A DNA stretch of 64,000 bases, taken from positions 1 through 64,000 of the forward strand of contig DASYHQ010000056.1 of NCBI GenBank assembly GCA_035998445.1. Direction: 5' to 3'. Origin of the DNA: Tepidisphaeraceae bacterium. GTDB taxonomy: Bacteria; Planctomycetota; Phycisphaerae; Tepidisphaerales; Tepidisphaeraceae. The notes under the pieces are model-generated. The model did no database searches and was not told where the DNA came from. It worked only from the letters and a program-made list of their open reading frames with translations. The position numbers and the translations under genes are program-made. Of the stretch, positions 51,785 to 60,528 are shown piece by piece; the stretch's first letter is position 1; each line of letters begins with the position of its first letter.

Positions 51785-54688
51785 ATGGATTTTCGTCGTA
51801 GCCCCAAGCGTCGTACCGCCCGCCCGACCACCGTCAACATGATCGAACAGCTGGAGCGGCGCACGCTGATGTGTTCCGACCTGCACGACGCCTACCAGTT
51901 GCCCGCCACACATTTCAACGTGAATGGCGCAGTGCTGGCCGCGTCGGCGACCGCGACCGCCGTCGCGGCGGTGGAGTCGCGCGATATTGGGAACGTCGGC
52001 GCAGCGGGGAGCACGTCGGAGTCGAACGGCACCTACACGATCGCCGGCAGTGGCCACGACATCTGGGGAAACAACGACGGCCTCCGCTTGACATCGCAAT
52101 CGCTCACCGGTGATGGCTCGATCGTCGCCCGCGTCACCAGTCAGCAGAACACCGACCCCTGGGCGCGCTCCGGCATCATGATGCGCGAGTCGCTCGCCTC
52201 GAACAGCAAGTTCACGATGGTCGCCGTCACACCGAGTAACGGCACCTTCTTCAGCGGGCGAGGCTCGACCGGTGGCTACGCTTGGCGCAGCGCCAACCCG
52301 TCCTACGCCAACCCGCTGTGGTTGAAGCTGACGCGGGCCGGGAACACGTTCATCGGCTACCGCTCGACCAACGGCACCTCGTGGACCGAATCGGGCCGGA
52401 CGACGATCAGCATGAGCGCGACGATCCACGTCGGCCTGGCCGTCAGCAGCCACAAGGTAGGCACGCTGTCGGTCGCCAGGTTCGACAACGTCCAGTTCCC
52501 CACCCCGCTGCCGGGCGACACCGAGAGCGCCCCGACCGCCCCGTCGCAGCTATCGGCACGGCCCGATGCAACGCCGAGCGTCAGCCTGACCTGGACCGAC
52601 AACTCGTCGAACGAGACGCTGTTCCGCATCCAACGCAGCACCAACGGCGGCTCGACCTGGTTCGACCTGGCCACCACGGGCCCCAACGCCACCAGCTACA
52701 ACCATAGTTCCGTGCTGCCCGGTCAGTCCTACGCCTACCGCGTGCGTGCCGAGGGCACCGCCGGCGTCTCGAATTACAGCGCGATGGTCAGCGGCACGAT
52801 CCCACAGCCCAACCTCGGCGACTGGACGAGCGGCGACATCGGCAACGTTGGAGCGGGTGGCGGCAATGCCGTGGCCAACGGTGTGCACAGCGTCGCCGGC
52901 AGTGGTCACGACATCTGGGGCAACAACGACGCGTTCCGCTTCGTCCACCAGCAACTGACCGGCGACGGGTCGATCGTCGCCCGCGTCACCAGCCAGCAGA
53001 ACACCGACCCCTGGGCGCGCTCCGGCATCATGATCCGCGAGTCGCTTGCGTCGAACAGCAAGTTCACCATGGCCGCGGTTACGCCAAGCAACGGCACGTT
53101 CTTCAGTGCGCGCAATTCGACCGGCGGCTACGCCTGGCGCAGCGCCAACCCGTCTTACGCGCTCCCGCTGTGGTTGAAACTGACGCGCACGGGCGACACG
53201 GTCGTGGGGTACCGTTCGACCAACGGCACCACCTGGACCGAGACCGGCCGCACGACGATCAGCATGAACCGCACGGTCTACGTCGGCCTGGCCACCACCA
53301 GCCACCGCACCGGCACGCTCTCGACCGCGAAGTTCGACAACGTCGCCGTGGACAACGACACCACGGTCCCGACACCCGGCGGCTTCACGCCGTTGTTCAA
53401 CGGTCAGAACCTCAGCGGCTTCTACACCTGGACGCCCTCGCAGGGAAAGAACAACGACACCGCCGGCTATTTTGAGGTCGAGAACGGCATGATCCACGTG
53501 CTGGGCATTCCCAACACGGGCGCGCAGCAGGAGTTCGGCTACCTCTCGACCAACGCGTCGTACGCGAACTATCACCTGCGGTTCCAGTACAAGTGGGGCG
53601 TGACCAAGTTTGCCCCCCGCGCCGGCAGCAGCACGCCGCGCGACTCGGGCGTGCTGTACCACGTCAACGGGCCCGACCAGCTGTGGCCCCTGTCGGTGGA
53701 AACGCAGGTACAGGAAGGCGACACCGGCGACTTCTGGATGCTGGGCACGGGCGGCAGGGAGACGACGATCGACACGACGATCGTCAACGGGTCGTATCCG
53801 AAGAAGTACGCCGTCGGTGGCGTCGCGGCATCGCAGCGTGGCGGGCGAGTCGTGAAGGGCACGACGGCCGAATCGCTGACCGACTGGAACACCGTCGAGG
53901 TGATCGCCGACGGCAACGTGCTGACGGTGATGGTCAACGGCGTCGTCGTGAACCGCGCGACCAACGTGCGCATGCCCGACCCGAACGACCCGACGAAGAC
54001 CATCTCCCTCACCAGTGGCCGGATCGCCTTCCAGGCCGAGGGCGCCGAGGTCTGGTATCGCAACATCGAGATCCGCAACCTCGGTTCGACTCCCGCGCCC
54101 GCCGGCGCCACCGTGCTGCTGAGCGGCAGCACCGGCACCGGCAAGTTCGAGAAGCGCAGCGGAGGCGGCGCCGTCGGCTGGACCTACACCGGTGGCGCAA
54201 TGACGGTCGCCAGCGGCACTGGCGACATCCGCACGAAGGACCGCTTCGCCGATTACAAGCTGCACATCGAGTTCAAGACCAATCCCAAGCCCCACAACGT
54301 CGCCGAGCAGGACCGCGGCAACAGTGGCATCGCGCTGGCGGGCAGCTACGAGCTTCAGGTGCTCGACTCGTACGAGCGCGCCCTTGCCGACACGAACGAC
54401 CTGGGCGCGATCTACGGCGTGAAGAACGCCGCGGTCAACGCCGCCCTTCCCGCCGGGGTGTGGCAGGCCTACGACATCGACTTCACCAATGCCCGCTGGA
54501 ACGGCAGCACGAAGATCGCCAACGCGCGCGTCACCGTGCGTCTCAACGGTGTCCTGATTCACGACAACGTCGAGATTCCCACGAGCACCCTGACGTTCGA
54601 AAGCGAAACGCCCGGCCTGCGCCCGATCATCCTGCAGGACCACGCCAACGCCGTTCAATACCGTAACATCTGGCTTATCAACGGCTAA
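51785..54688 (+). CDS. Large secreted protein: two DUF1349-like, one FnIII, two DUF1080 domains
   Basis: 967 residues. The N-terminus MDFRRSPKRRTARPTTVNMI, EQLERRTLM matches the LE-R-x-L type leader of planctomycete exported proteins; a usual signal peptide is absent. Two near-identical lectin-like repeats (about 70-240 and 345-525) share SGHDIWGNNDG, SQQNTDPWARSGIMMRESLA and FSARNSTGGYAWRSANPSYA-type blocks. A fibronectin III domain lies between them (about 250-338, APSQLSARPDATPSVSLTWT). Two DUF1080 (3-keto-glycoside hydrolase-like) domains complete it: 532-770 (FTPLFNGQNLSGFYTW) and 775-966 (NSGIALAGSYELQVLDSYER). Probably acts on or binds polysaccharide outside the cell. An upstream GGAGAG precedes the ATG. 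Confidence 0.88.
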   Translation: MDFRRSPKRRTARPTTVNMIEQLERRTLMCSDLHDAYQLPATHFNVNGAVLAASATATAVAAVESRDIGNVGAAGSTSESNGTYTIAGSGHDIWGNNDGLRLTSQSLTGDGSIVARVTSQQNTDPWARSGIMMRESLASNSKFTMVAVTPSNGTFFSGRGSTGGYAWRSANPSYANPLWLKLTRAGNTFIGYRSTNGTSWTESGRTTISMSATIHVGLAVSSHKVGTLSVARFDNVQFPTPLPGDTESAPTAPSQLSARPDATPSVSLTWTDNSSNETLFRIQRSTNGGSTWFDLATTGPNATSYNHSSVLPGQSYAYRVRAEGTAGVSNYSAMVSGTIPQPNLGDWTSGDIGNVGAGGGNAVANGVHSVAGSGHDIWGNNDAFRFVHQQLTGDGSIVARVTSQQNTDPWARSGIMIRESLASNSKFTMAAVTPSNGTFFSARNSTGGYAWRSANPSYALPLWLKLTRTGDTVVGYRSTNGTTWTETGRTTISMNRTVYVGLATTSHRTGTLSTAKFDNVAVDNDTTVPTPGGFTPLFNGQNLSGFYTWTPSQGKNNDTAGYFEVENGMIHVLGIPNTGAQQEFGYLSTNASYANYHLRFQYKWGVTKFAPRAGSSTPRDSGVLYHVNGPDQLWPLSVETQVQEGDTGDFWMLGTGGRETTIDTTIVNGSYPKKYAVGGVAASQRGGRVVKGTTAESLTDWNTVEVIADGNVLTVMVNGVVVNRATNVRMPDPNDPTKTISLTSGRIAFQAEGAEVWYRNIEIRNLGSTPAPAGATVLLSGSTGTGKFEKRSGGGAVGWTYTGGAMTVASGTGDIRTKDRFADYKLHIEFKTNPKPHNVAEQDRGNSGIALAGSYELQVLDSYERALADTNDLGAIYGVKNAAVNAALPAGVWQAYDIDFTNARWNGSTKIANARVTVRLNGVLIHDNVEIPTSTLTFESETPGLRPIILQDHANAVQYRNIWLING

Positions 54689-54866
54689 CGAGCGATAGGC
54701 CTATGGCTCTCGAATGGTTTAGCCAGAAATGAAAACTTCCGAAACCCCTTCCCTCCCCCATCCGTACTGGTACAATGGGAAGCCCTTCGCGACGGATCAG
54801 TCCGTCGAATAGAAGGCTGAACGGTCGAGTCGGCCTTTCTCCCGATTCGATCAAGAGTCTCTTACT

Positions 54867-54921
54867 CGCGGTGCCACCCGAGCGTCTCCTGCGGCCTTTT
54901 TGGCCGTAAGCCACGCTCCCG
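54867..54921. other. Structured leader hairpin with T-box-like motif on the minus strand
   Basis: GAGCGT (54880-54885) pairs with ACGCTC (54914-54919), enclosing CGGCC-TTTTT-GGCCG (54892-54906). Read on the minus strand, the hairpin is followed directly by GGGTGGCACCGCG, identical to the T-box core consensus. No tRNA synthetase or amino-acid gene lies downstream on that strand, so a working T-box is doubtful. The hairpin could equally belong to the leader of the gene at 55063. Confidence 0.25.
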
Positions 54922-55062
54922 AGGGTCGCGGGAAGAACAGACTGCCGAGCGATTCACGCTTGCCACCGGCTGGGCCTTCCGCCCCGTCGTGTCATGCCGT
55001 GGCCGTCCCGCCGCCTGCTTTTCCCCGTTCTCCCTCATCACCGCTGAAAAGGTTGGCCGAAC

Positions 55063-58000
55063 ATGGCGGTAGATCCTCGTTTTCTCGTCGAATCTGGTCC
55101 GGAAGTCTTCACCGGCAACGAACTTCTGGTGAAGGGCTGCCTCGAAGTTGAAGGTGGCCTGAACCTCATGACCGGCTATCCCGGTTCCCCGGTCGCAGGC
55201 TTTTTCGACACGATGGGCGACCTCGCCCCCCTGCTGCAGAAGCACGGCGTTCGCGCCTTCCAAGCCAACAACGAAGCCCTCGCGGCCGCGGCACTGAACG
55301 GCAGCCAGATGGCGCCGATCCGCGGCATCATCGCGATGAAGAACGTCGGCCTGCACGTCGCCGCCGACGCGCTGGCGCTGGGCAACCTCGCCGGGGCGCA
55401 CCCGCAGGGTGGCGCGGTCGTGGTGTGCGGTGAAGACCCCTGGTGCGACAGCACGCAGGTGCCGGCCGACAGCCGATTCCTGTGCGAACATTTGCGCATG
55501 CCCGTCGTGGAACCGGGCAACGGCCAGCAGGTGAAGGACTGGATCAACCTGTCGTTCAAGTTGTCGCAGAGCGCCGGCCTGTTCATCGGTTACATCATCA
55601 CCACCGCCCACGCCGACGGCGGCGGCACCGCCTACTGCAAGCCCAACCAGTGGCCGACGCTGAACACGAACGACAAGGTCGCGCTGGAGACGCCGAAGAT
55701 CGATCTGAACAAGCTCCTGCTGCCGCCGCGCACGTGGCAGGAAGAACTGAAGGTGCCCGCCCGCTTCGAAACGACCATGAAGGTCGCGCGGGAACTGGGC
55801 ATCAACCGGATTGAGTATGCCAACCGTGGCATGGGCGTCTCGCCCATGCGTGCAAATAGGCCGGATGATTCAATTGGTAGCAGCGGCGCGGCCGAAGCGA
55901 CTGGCGACAATAACGATTCTCCTACTGCTGACATGCATGGGCGAGACGCCCATGCCACGGTAAAAGCCCCGCTGGGCTTCATCGTCACCGGCATGGGCGG
56001 GCCATATCTCCGCCATATCCTGGCCGACATTGGCCTGGGTGGGCACTTCCCCATCCTGCAGATGGGCATGAGCTACCCGGTCGACGTGAAGCTGGTGGCC
56101 GAGTTCAGCCAGTTGTGCGACAAGATGATCGTGATCGAGGAACGCCGCAGCTTCCTCGAAAAGGGCATTCGCGACGAGGCGTTCCACAAGCTGTCGAACG
56201 CCGATGCCATGGACCTCGTCGGCCGGTTGTACGGCAAGACGTTCCCGCACGATCTGGCCGGCATTCCCGACTCGCGCGGCCTGAACCCCAGTGTGCTGGC
56301 GCAGTACATCATCCCGCTCATCAAGGCGACCGAAGAGGTGCCGCCGGAACTGCGCAACGGCAAGCTGAGCGCCGAGTTGCTTCGCCTGCGCACCGCCAGC
56401 AAACCCAAACTGAACGTGCTGGGCGCCAGCGTGGCGGATCACATCGTCCCCCGCACGCCCACCTTCTGCCCCGGTTGCCCCCACCGCGATAGCTCGGCCG
56501 CCTTGCTGGAAATTCGCAAGAACTTCCAGGACCCCGAGTACATGCTGAAAAACCACGGCACCGGCCCGGTCGACATGGTCGCCCACGGCGACACCGGCTG
56601 CTACACGATGCTGATGTTCGCCCCCACCGAACAGCTCATGCACAACTACAGTGGCATGGGCCTCGGCGCCGGCACGGGCAGCGGCATCGACCCGTTCATC
56701 ACCAACAAGCAGATCGTCTTCATGGGCGATGGCACGTTCTTCCATAGCGGCCAGATCGCCATCAGCAACGCGATCAAGGCCGGGCAGGACATCACCTTCA
56801 TCATCCTGGAGAATGGCACCACCGCGATGACCGGCCACCAGGAACACGCCGGCACCGAGATCGACATGCTCGGCAACCGCAGCTACCTGCAGAACATCGA
56901 GGAGATCTGCCGCGGCCTCGCCGGCACGTCGCCGTTGACGGTCGTCAAGCTGCGCCCCGAGCGCCGCTCGCAGTACAAGAGCGTGCTGGAGAAGACGATC
57001 ATCAGCGACGGCGTGAAGGTGATCATCGCCGACAAGGAGTGCGGCATCACCTACAACCGCACGCAGCTGAAGGAAGAGCGCAAGACGATCAAGAAGCACG
57101 GGTATCTTCCCAAGAAGACCCACATGAACGTGACGCCCGAGGTGTGCGAGCACTGCCTTGAATGCACCAAGGCGACCGCTTGCCCCGGTTTGACGACCGT
57201 GGAGACCGACTACGGGCGCAAGATCGACACCGATCTTACCTGGTGCACGAACGACGGCGCCTGCGAGCGCGTGACGACCAGCAACGACTACGGCGACAGC
57301 GTGAAACCCTGCCCGAGCTTCGAGCAGATCACCGTCGTGCGCCAGCGCCGCCGGCGATACACGCTGCCGCACATGGCGCTCGACAAGCTGCCCGACCCGG
57401 TCGCGATCCACGACCTGTCGGCCCCCGGCTCTGCCTGGCGCGCCCACATGGCGGGCGTGGGCGGCATGGGCATCGGCGTCGTCAACGCGATCCTCGTCCG
57501 CGCCGGTCATAAGCAGGGCTACCGCGTTTTGTTCCAGGACAAGAAGGGCCTGGCCATCCGCAACGGTGGCGTGTACAGCCAGATCACGTTCATGAACGAT
57601 GACGCGGCAGCTCGTTCCACGGGCGGCCCGCCCGTGTCTTCGCCGGCCTCGTCAGACCAGGACAATCACGGGCGGGCCGCCCGTGGTACGACGGACCTCG
57701 AATCGTCCGTCGCCATTCCACCGGAACACGCGACCACCGGCGCCATTCCCTACGCCAAGGCCGACCTGCTGCTCGGCATCGACATCCTGGAAGCCGCCCG
57801 CGCGATTGATCCGCGCGAGCCGTTCCGCGTGGCGCACAAGGATCGCACCTGTGCCGTGCTGAACACGCACAAGCAGCCGACGGTCTTCCACCTGCTGGGC
57901 AAGAGCGACTTCGACCCCGAGCAGTTGCGCCAGGACATCTTCGACACCTGCCGCGTGGAACATTCGTACGCGAAGAATTTGTCGGAACTGTGCGAGCAGC

Positions 58001-59004
58001 GGCTGGGGTCCAAGCAGTACATGAACATCATGATGCTCGGCGTGGCGTTCCAGCTTGGGCTCATCCCCGTGTCGGCCCACAGCATCGCCTGGGCGATCAA
58101 GGACAGCATCCGCCGCGACCACCGGAAGAACCTGAAGGCCTTCAACATCGGCCGCAAGCTGGCGCTCGAACCCCGCGCGCTGCCGAAGAAGCCACAGGCC
58201 GAGACGTGGGATCAGCTGGTGACGAACAAGGTTCGCATCATCCGCAAGAGCGTCGCCTTCGGGCGCAACCACGCAATGCGCTTCGAGAAGATCGTGCAGG
58301 GCGCGATGAAGCAGTTCCGTGACTTGCCGGAGGAACTGAAGTACGACCTGACCCTGCGCATCTACGATTTGATGCAGTACGAGGGCGCGACCTACACCAA
58401 GCGCTATTTGGACGCCGTGCGCACCGTGTACAAGCGCGACCTCGCGTCGCCCGTCGCTGACGCCCGCAGCTTCGCCGCGACGCAGGCGACGATCTGGAAT
58501 TTGGCCAAGGTGATGCTGATCAAGGACGAGCCGTACGTCGCCTACCTGCTGACGCGCTTCGAGAAGAAGCAGCGCGACATTCACAAGTTCGGCGTCGACG
58601 TCTCCAACGGTGACCGCATCGTCTACCGGCATCACACCAGCCCCGAGTTCAACGTCGGGCCGTGGCGCGTGCGGCTGAAGATCACCACGAGCGACTGGCA
58701 GCTGAACATCGTGCGCCACATGAAGTGGTGGCGCAAGCTGCCCGGCTGGCACAGCCGCGAGGTGTCGTTCCGCGAGTGGTACTTCGATTTGCTGGACCGC
58801 GTGAGCCTCGCCGGCGACGCGCAGTACGCCCAGGCCCTGCGCGTGCTGAAGTGCCCCGAAGAGGTCAGCGGCTACCGCGAGGTGCGCTACCCGAAGATGG
58901 ACCGGGCCAAGGAACTGGTGGAAGCCGAACTGTCGCCGGTGGTATCGGATCGACAGTCGGAACAGAAGCCCGAGGTCGAACTACGCGCGCCGTCGCGGGT
59001 TTGA
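55063..59004 (+). CDS. Fused indolepyruvate:ferredoxin oxidoreductase (2-oxoacid oxidoreductase)
   Basis: 1313 residues. Oxidatively decarboxylates aryl-2-oxoacids to acyl-CoA, reducing ferredoxin. Domains in order: pyrimidine-binding domain (1-240, MTGYPGSPVAGFFDTMGDLA, NNEALAAAALNGSQ), transketolase C-like part, TPP-binding domain with TFCPGCPHRDSSAALLE (about 466-482) and MGDGTFFHSGQIAISNAI, a 4Fe-4S segment CEHCLECTKATACPG (about 695-709) with further cysteines in WCTNDGACE, the gamma-type domain from about 785 (MAGVGGMGIGVVNAILVRAG), and a C-terminal DUF6537-like region (1080-1290). It is longer than the roughly 1150-1200 usual for the fused form. Two in-frame repeat insertions at residues about 254-300 and 852-875 explain part of this. 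Otherwise the frame and motifs are intact. Confidence 0.92.
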   Translation: MAVDPRFLVESGPEVFTGNELLVKGCLEVEGGLNLMTGYPGSPVAGFFDTMGDLAPLLQKHGVRAFQANNEALAAAALNGSQMAPIRGIIAMKNVGLHVAADALALGNLAGAHPQGGAVVVCGEDPWCDSTQVPADSRFLCEHLRMPVVEPGNGQQVKDWINLSFKLSQSAGLFIGYIITTAHADGGGTAYCKPNQWPTLNTNDKVALETPKIDLNKLLLPPRTWQEELKVPARFETTMKVARELGINRIEYANRGMGVSPMRANRPDDSIGSSGAAEATGDNNDSPTADMHGRDAHATVKAPLGFIVTGMGGPYLRHILADIGLGGHFPILQMGMSYPVDVKLVAEFSQLCDKMIVIEERRSFLEKGIRDEAFHKLSNADAMDLVGRLYGKTFPHDLAGIPDSRGLNPSVLAQYIIPLIKATEEVPPELRNGKLSAELLRLRTASKPKLNVLGASVADHIVPRTPTFCPGCPHRDSSAALLEIRKNFQDPEYMLKNHGTGPVDMVAHGDTGCYTMLMFAPTEQLMHNYSGMGLGAGTGSGIDPFITNKQIVFMGDGTFFHSGQIAISNAIKAGQDITFIILENGTTAMTGHQEHAGTEIDMLGNRSYLQNIEEICRGLAGTSPLTVVKLRPERRSQYKSVLEKTIISDGVKVIIADKECGITYNRTQLKEERKTIKKHGYLPKKTHMNVTPEVCEHCLECTKATACPGLTTVETDYGRKIDTDLTWCTNDGACERVTTSNDYGDSVKPCPSFEQITVVRQRRRRYTLPHMALDKLPDPVAIHDLSAPGSAWRAHMAGVGGMGIGVVNAILVRAGHKQGYRVLFQDKKGLAIRNGGVYSQITFMNDDAAARSTGGPPVSSPASSDQDNHGRAARGTTDLESSVAIPPEHATTGAIPYAKADLLLGIDILEAARAIDPREPFRVAHKDRTCAVLNTHKQPTVFHLLGKSDFDPEQLRQDIFDTCRVEHSYAKNLSELCEQRLGSKQYMNIMMLGVAFQLGLIPVSAHSIAWAIKDSIRRDHRKNLKAFNIGRKLALEPRALPKKPQAETWDQLVTNKVRIIRKSVAFGRNHAMRFEKIVQGAMKQFRDLPEELKYDLTLRIYDLMQYEGATYTKRYLDAVRTVYKRDLASPVADARSFAATQATIWNLAKVMLIKDEPYVAYLLTRFEKKQRDIHKFGVDVSNGDRIVYRHHTSPEFNVGPWRVRLKITTSDWQLNIVRHMKWWRKLPGWHSREVSFREWYFDLLDRVSLAGDAQYAQALRVLKCPEEVSGYREVRYPKMDRAKELVEAELSPVVSDRQSEQKPEVELRAPSRV
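55824..55960. repeat. REPIN-like element, family A, copy 6 (137 bp), in frame inside a gene
   Basis: Ends CCGTGGCATGGGCGTCTCGC and GCGAGACGCCCATGCCACGG, the same as the intergenic copies. It is translated as part of the oxidoreductase, adding [20 protein letters not shown] through to [10 protein letters not shown] between NRIEYAN and KAPLGFIVTGMG. The interior is unrelated to the other copies and free of stops in this frame. Confidence 0.85.
57617..57686. repeat. Second in-frame REPIN-like hairpin (70 bp) in the oxidoreductase gene
   Basis: CCACGGGCGGCCCGCCCGTG (57617-57636) and CACGGGCGGGCCGCCCGTGG (57667-57686) are perfect inverted copies. Intergenic relatives are at 3525-3546 and 12476-12497. 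It is translated as TGGPPVSSPASSDQDNHGRA and ARGT within the gamma-type domain, after QITFMNDDAA. Confidence 0.8.
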
Positions 59005-59020
59005 TTCCAGCAGAACGTTC

Positions 59021-59114
59021 ACCGCGGAGGCGCGGAGAACGCGGAGACAGAGGGAGGAGAAGCCACGGCATTCGTCTTCTCCCTCTATCTCCGCGTCCTC
59101 TGCGTCTCCGCGGT
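59021..59114. repeat. ACCGCGGAGG...CCTCTGCGTCTCCGCGGT inverted repeat
   Basis: ACCGCGGAGGCGCGGAGAAC at the left pairs with GTCCTCTGCGTCTCCGCGGT at the right, with GGAGGAGAAG / CTTCTCCCTC inside. It is the same family as 45557 and 48670-48955. It lies between convergent genes and may double as a terminator. Confidence 0.6.
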
Positions 59115-59149
59115 TGCATTTGGATTGAGAGGATGAAAGCGGCTTCTGA

Positions 59150-60367
59150 TCAAGCCGCCTCTAACGCCGAAGCCCTACGCCCCTGCACCGCCGCCCCCGC
59201 GATCACGCATAGCAGCGGCTCCACCGGCACGCGGTATCGCAGCGAACCCACCGACATCACGTGCACCAGCGAAAAATAGATCGCTGGCGCGACGAGGAAC
59301 AGCACCACACCCCACGGCAGCCCGCGCCGCCATAGGCCGAGGATGATCAGCACGTACAGCGGCAGCGCGTAAGCGATCCCGATCACCTGATACAACGGTC
59401 GGCCGAATTCGGCGCTTAGGGGAATCGGTGACCACGTGCGCGCCAGCTTCACCACGCCCAGCCGCATTGCTTCAAGGGGTCGCTCGGAGATAAACCGCCA
59501 GCCGAGCGATTCGAGGTAGTCGGATCGCTCGACCTCGTTCATCGCCTGCAGTTCCGGCATCCGCTGCACGAACGACTGATCGCTCGCCCCCGTCGCGGCG
59601 GGGTTAAAGCCGTCGTACAGCGTGATGCCGCCGTTCGTGGTCGCCAGCACCGCCCGGCCGAGCAGCCGCTCGTTGCGCATCGCCCAAGGTGCGAACAGCG
59701 CCGTCAGGCAAGCAACCGCTGCGACGGTGATTACCGCGCGACGGCGCCAGCCGATTGGCATCACCATTGGCAGCGCGATCGCCAGCAGCAACGCCGACGG
59801 TCGGACGATCGCCGACAGCGCAAGGCATGCGGCCCCTAGAATCGCGGGCCACGCTCGCCGAAGGTCGCCCGTGCTCCACGCCAGCCCTGCCGCCCCCCAC
59901 GCCAGCAGCGCCGTGAACAGCGTCTCGCTTAGCGCCAGCCCGGTAAAGTAAACGAGAAACGGATTAAACGCCGTGAACGCCGCCGCCAACAGTGACGGCC
60001 CCACCGCCAGCCACCGCCGGGCCAGCAGGTAGGTGGCCAGTACAGTCGACGTGTCGATCAGCGCCTGCAGCAATCGCGCCAGGCGAAGGTCGGGCCCGGT
60101 GAGCGCGAGAAACACGGGATAGCCCGGCGTGCGATACGCGTAGACATCCTGTTCGAACCGTGGATCGGTGAAGTGCATCACCGCGCCGTCAGCAATCGAT
60201 TGCGCCAGATCGAAATACTCAAGTTGGTCCGGCAGATCCCGGAGCGCGTCACGCCCGCTGTCCGGTAGCGATAGCGCCCACCCCACCCGCAGCGCGAGCG
60301 CGGCGAGTAGCAGCAACGGCAGCCAGAACTTCCGAGGCGTCGCACGATGAGAAGATTCGCCCAGCAC
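59150..60367 (-). CDS. GT-C type membrane glycosyltransferase (GT39/ArnT-like)
   Basis: 405 residues from MLGESSHRATPRKFWLPLLL. A first helix is followed by a periplasmic loop with DQLEYFDLAQSIADGAVMHF, where the D-x-x-E/Y-type acid of GT-C enzymes is expected, then YRTPGYPVFLAL, a conserved R-x-P-G-Y-P motif of PMT/ArnT-like proteins. Around ten helices follow, with LARRWLAVGPSLLAAAFTAF, NPFLVYFTGLALSETLFTAL and a final PVEPLLCVIAGAAV. Such enzymes transfer a sugar from polyprenyl-phosphate to lipid or protein on the outer face. Donor and acceptor cannot be named from sequence. Confidence 0.85.
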   Translation of the reverse strand: MLGESSHRATPRKFWLPLLLLAALALRVGWALSLPDSGRDALRDLPDQLEYFDLAQSIADGAVMHFTDPRFEQDVYAYRTPGYPVFLALTGPDLRLARLLQALIDTSTVLATYLLARRWLAVGPSLLAAAFTAFNPFLVYFTGLALSETLFTALLAWGAAGLAWSTGDLRRAWPAILGAACLALSAIVRPSALLLAIALPMVMPIGWRRRAVITVAAVACLTALFAPWAMRNERLLGRAVLATTNGGITLYDGFNPAATGASDQSFVQRMPELQAMNEVERSDYLESLGWRFISERPLEAMRLGVVKLARTWSPIPLSAEFGRPLYQVIGIAYALPLYVLIILGLWRRGLPWGVVLFLVAPAIYFSLVHVMSVGSLRYRVPVEPLLCVIAGAAVQGRRASALEAA

Positions 60368-60435
60368 CCGCGCTAGGCTACCACGGGCGACCGTTCACGT
60401 CCTGATCGCGTGATTCGACCGTGGCGGCTGACACA

Positions 60436-60502
60436 TAGCCCCGGGCTTGCTCGGGTTTTTCTTCGATTGATGACAGAAAGACCCCGGGCAAGCCCGGGAC
60501 TA
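60436..60502. repeat. REPIN-like pair TAGCCCCGGGCTTGC / inverse
   Basis: TAGCCCCGGGCTTGCTCGGG (60436-60455) and ACCCCGGGCAAGCCCGGGAC (60481-60500) form a hairpin around TTTTTCTTCGATTGATGACAGAAAG; each half is itself a palindrome. It separates the glycosyltransferase and sensor kinase genes. Confidence 0.6.
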
Positions 60503-60528
60503 TTTAGGTCGCAATCCGATATGGCGTC

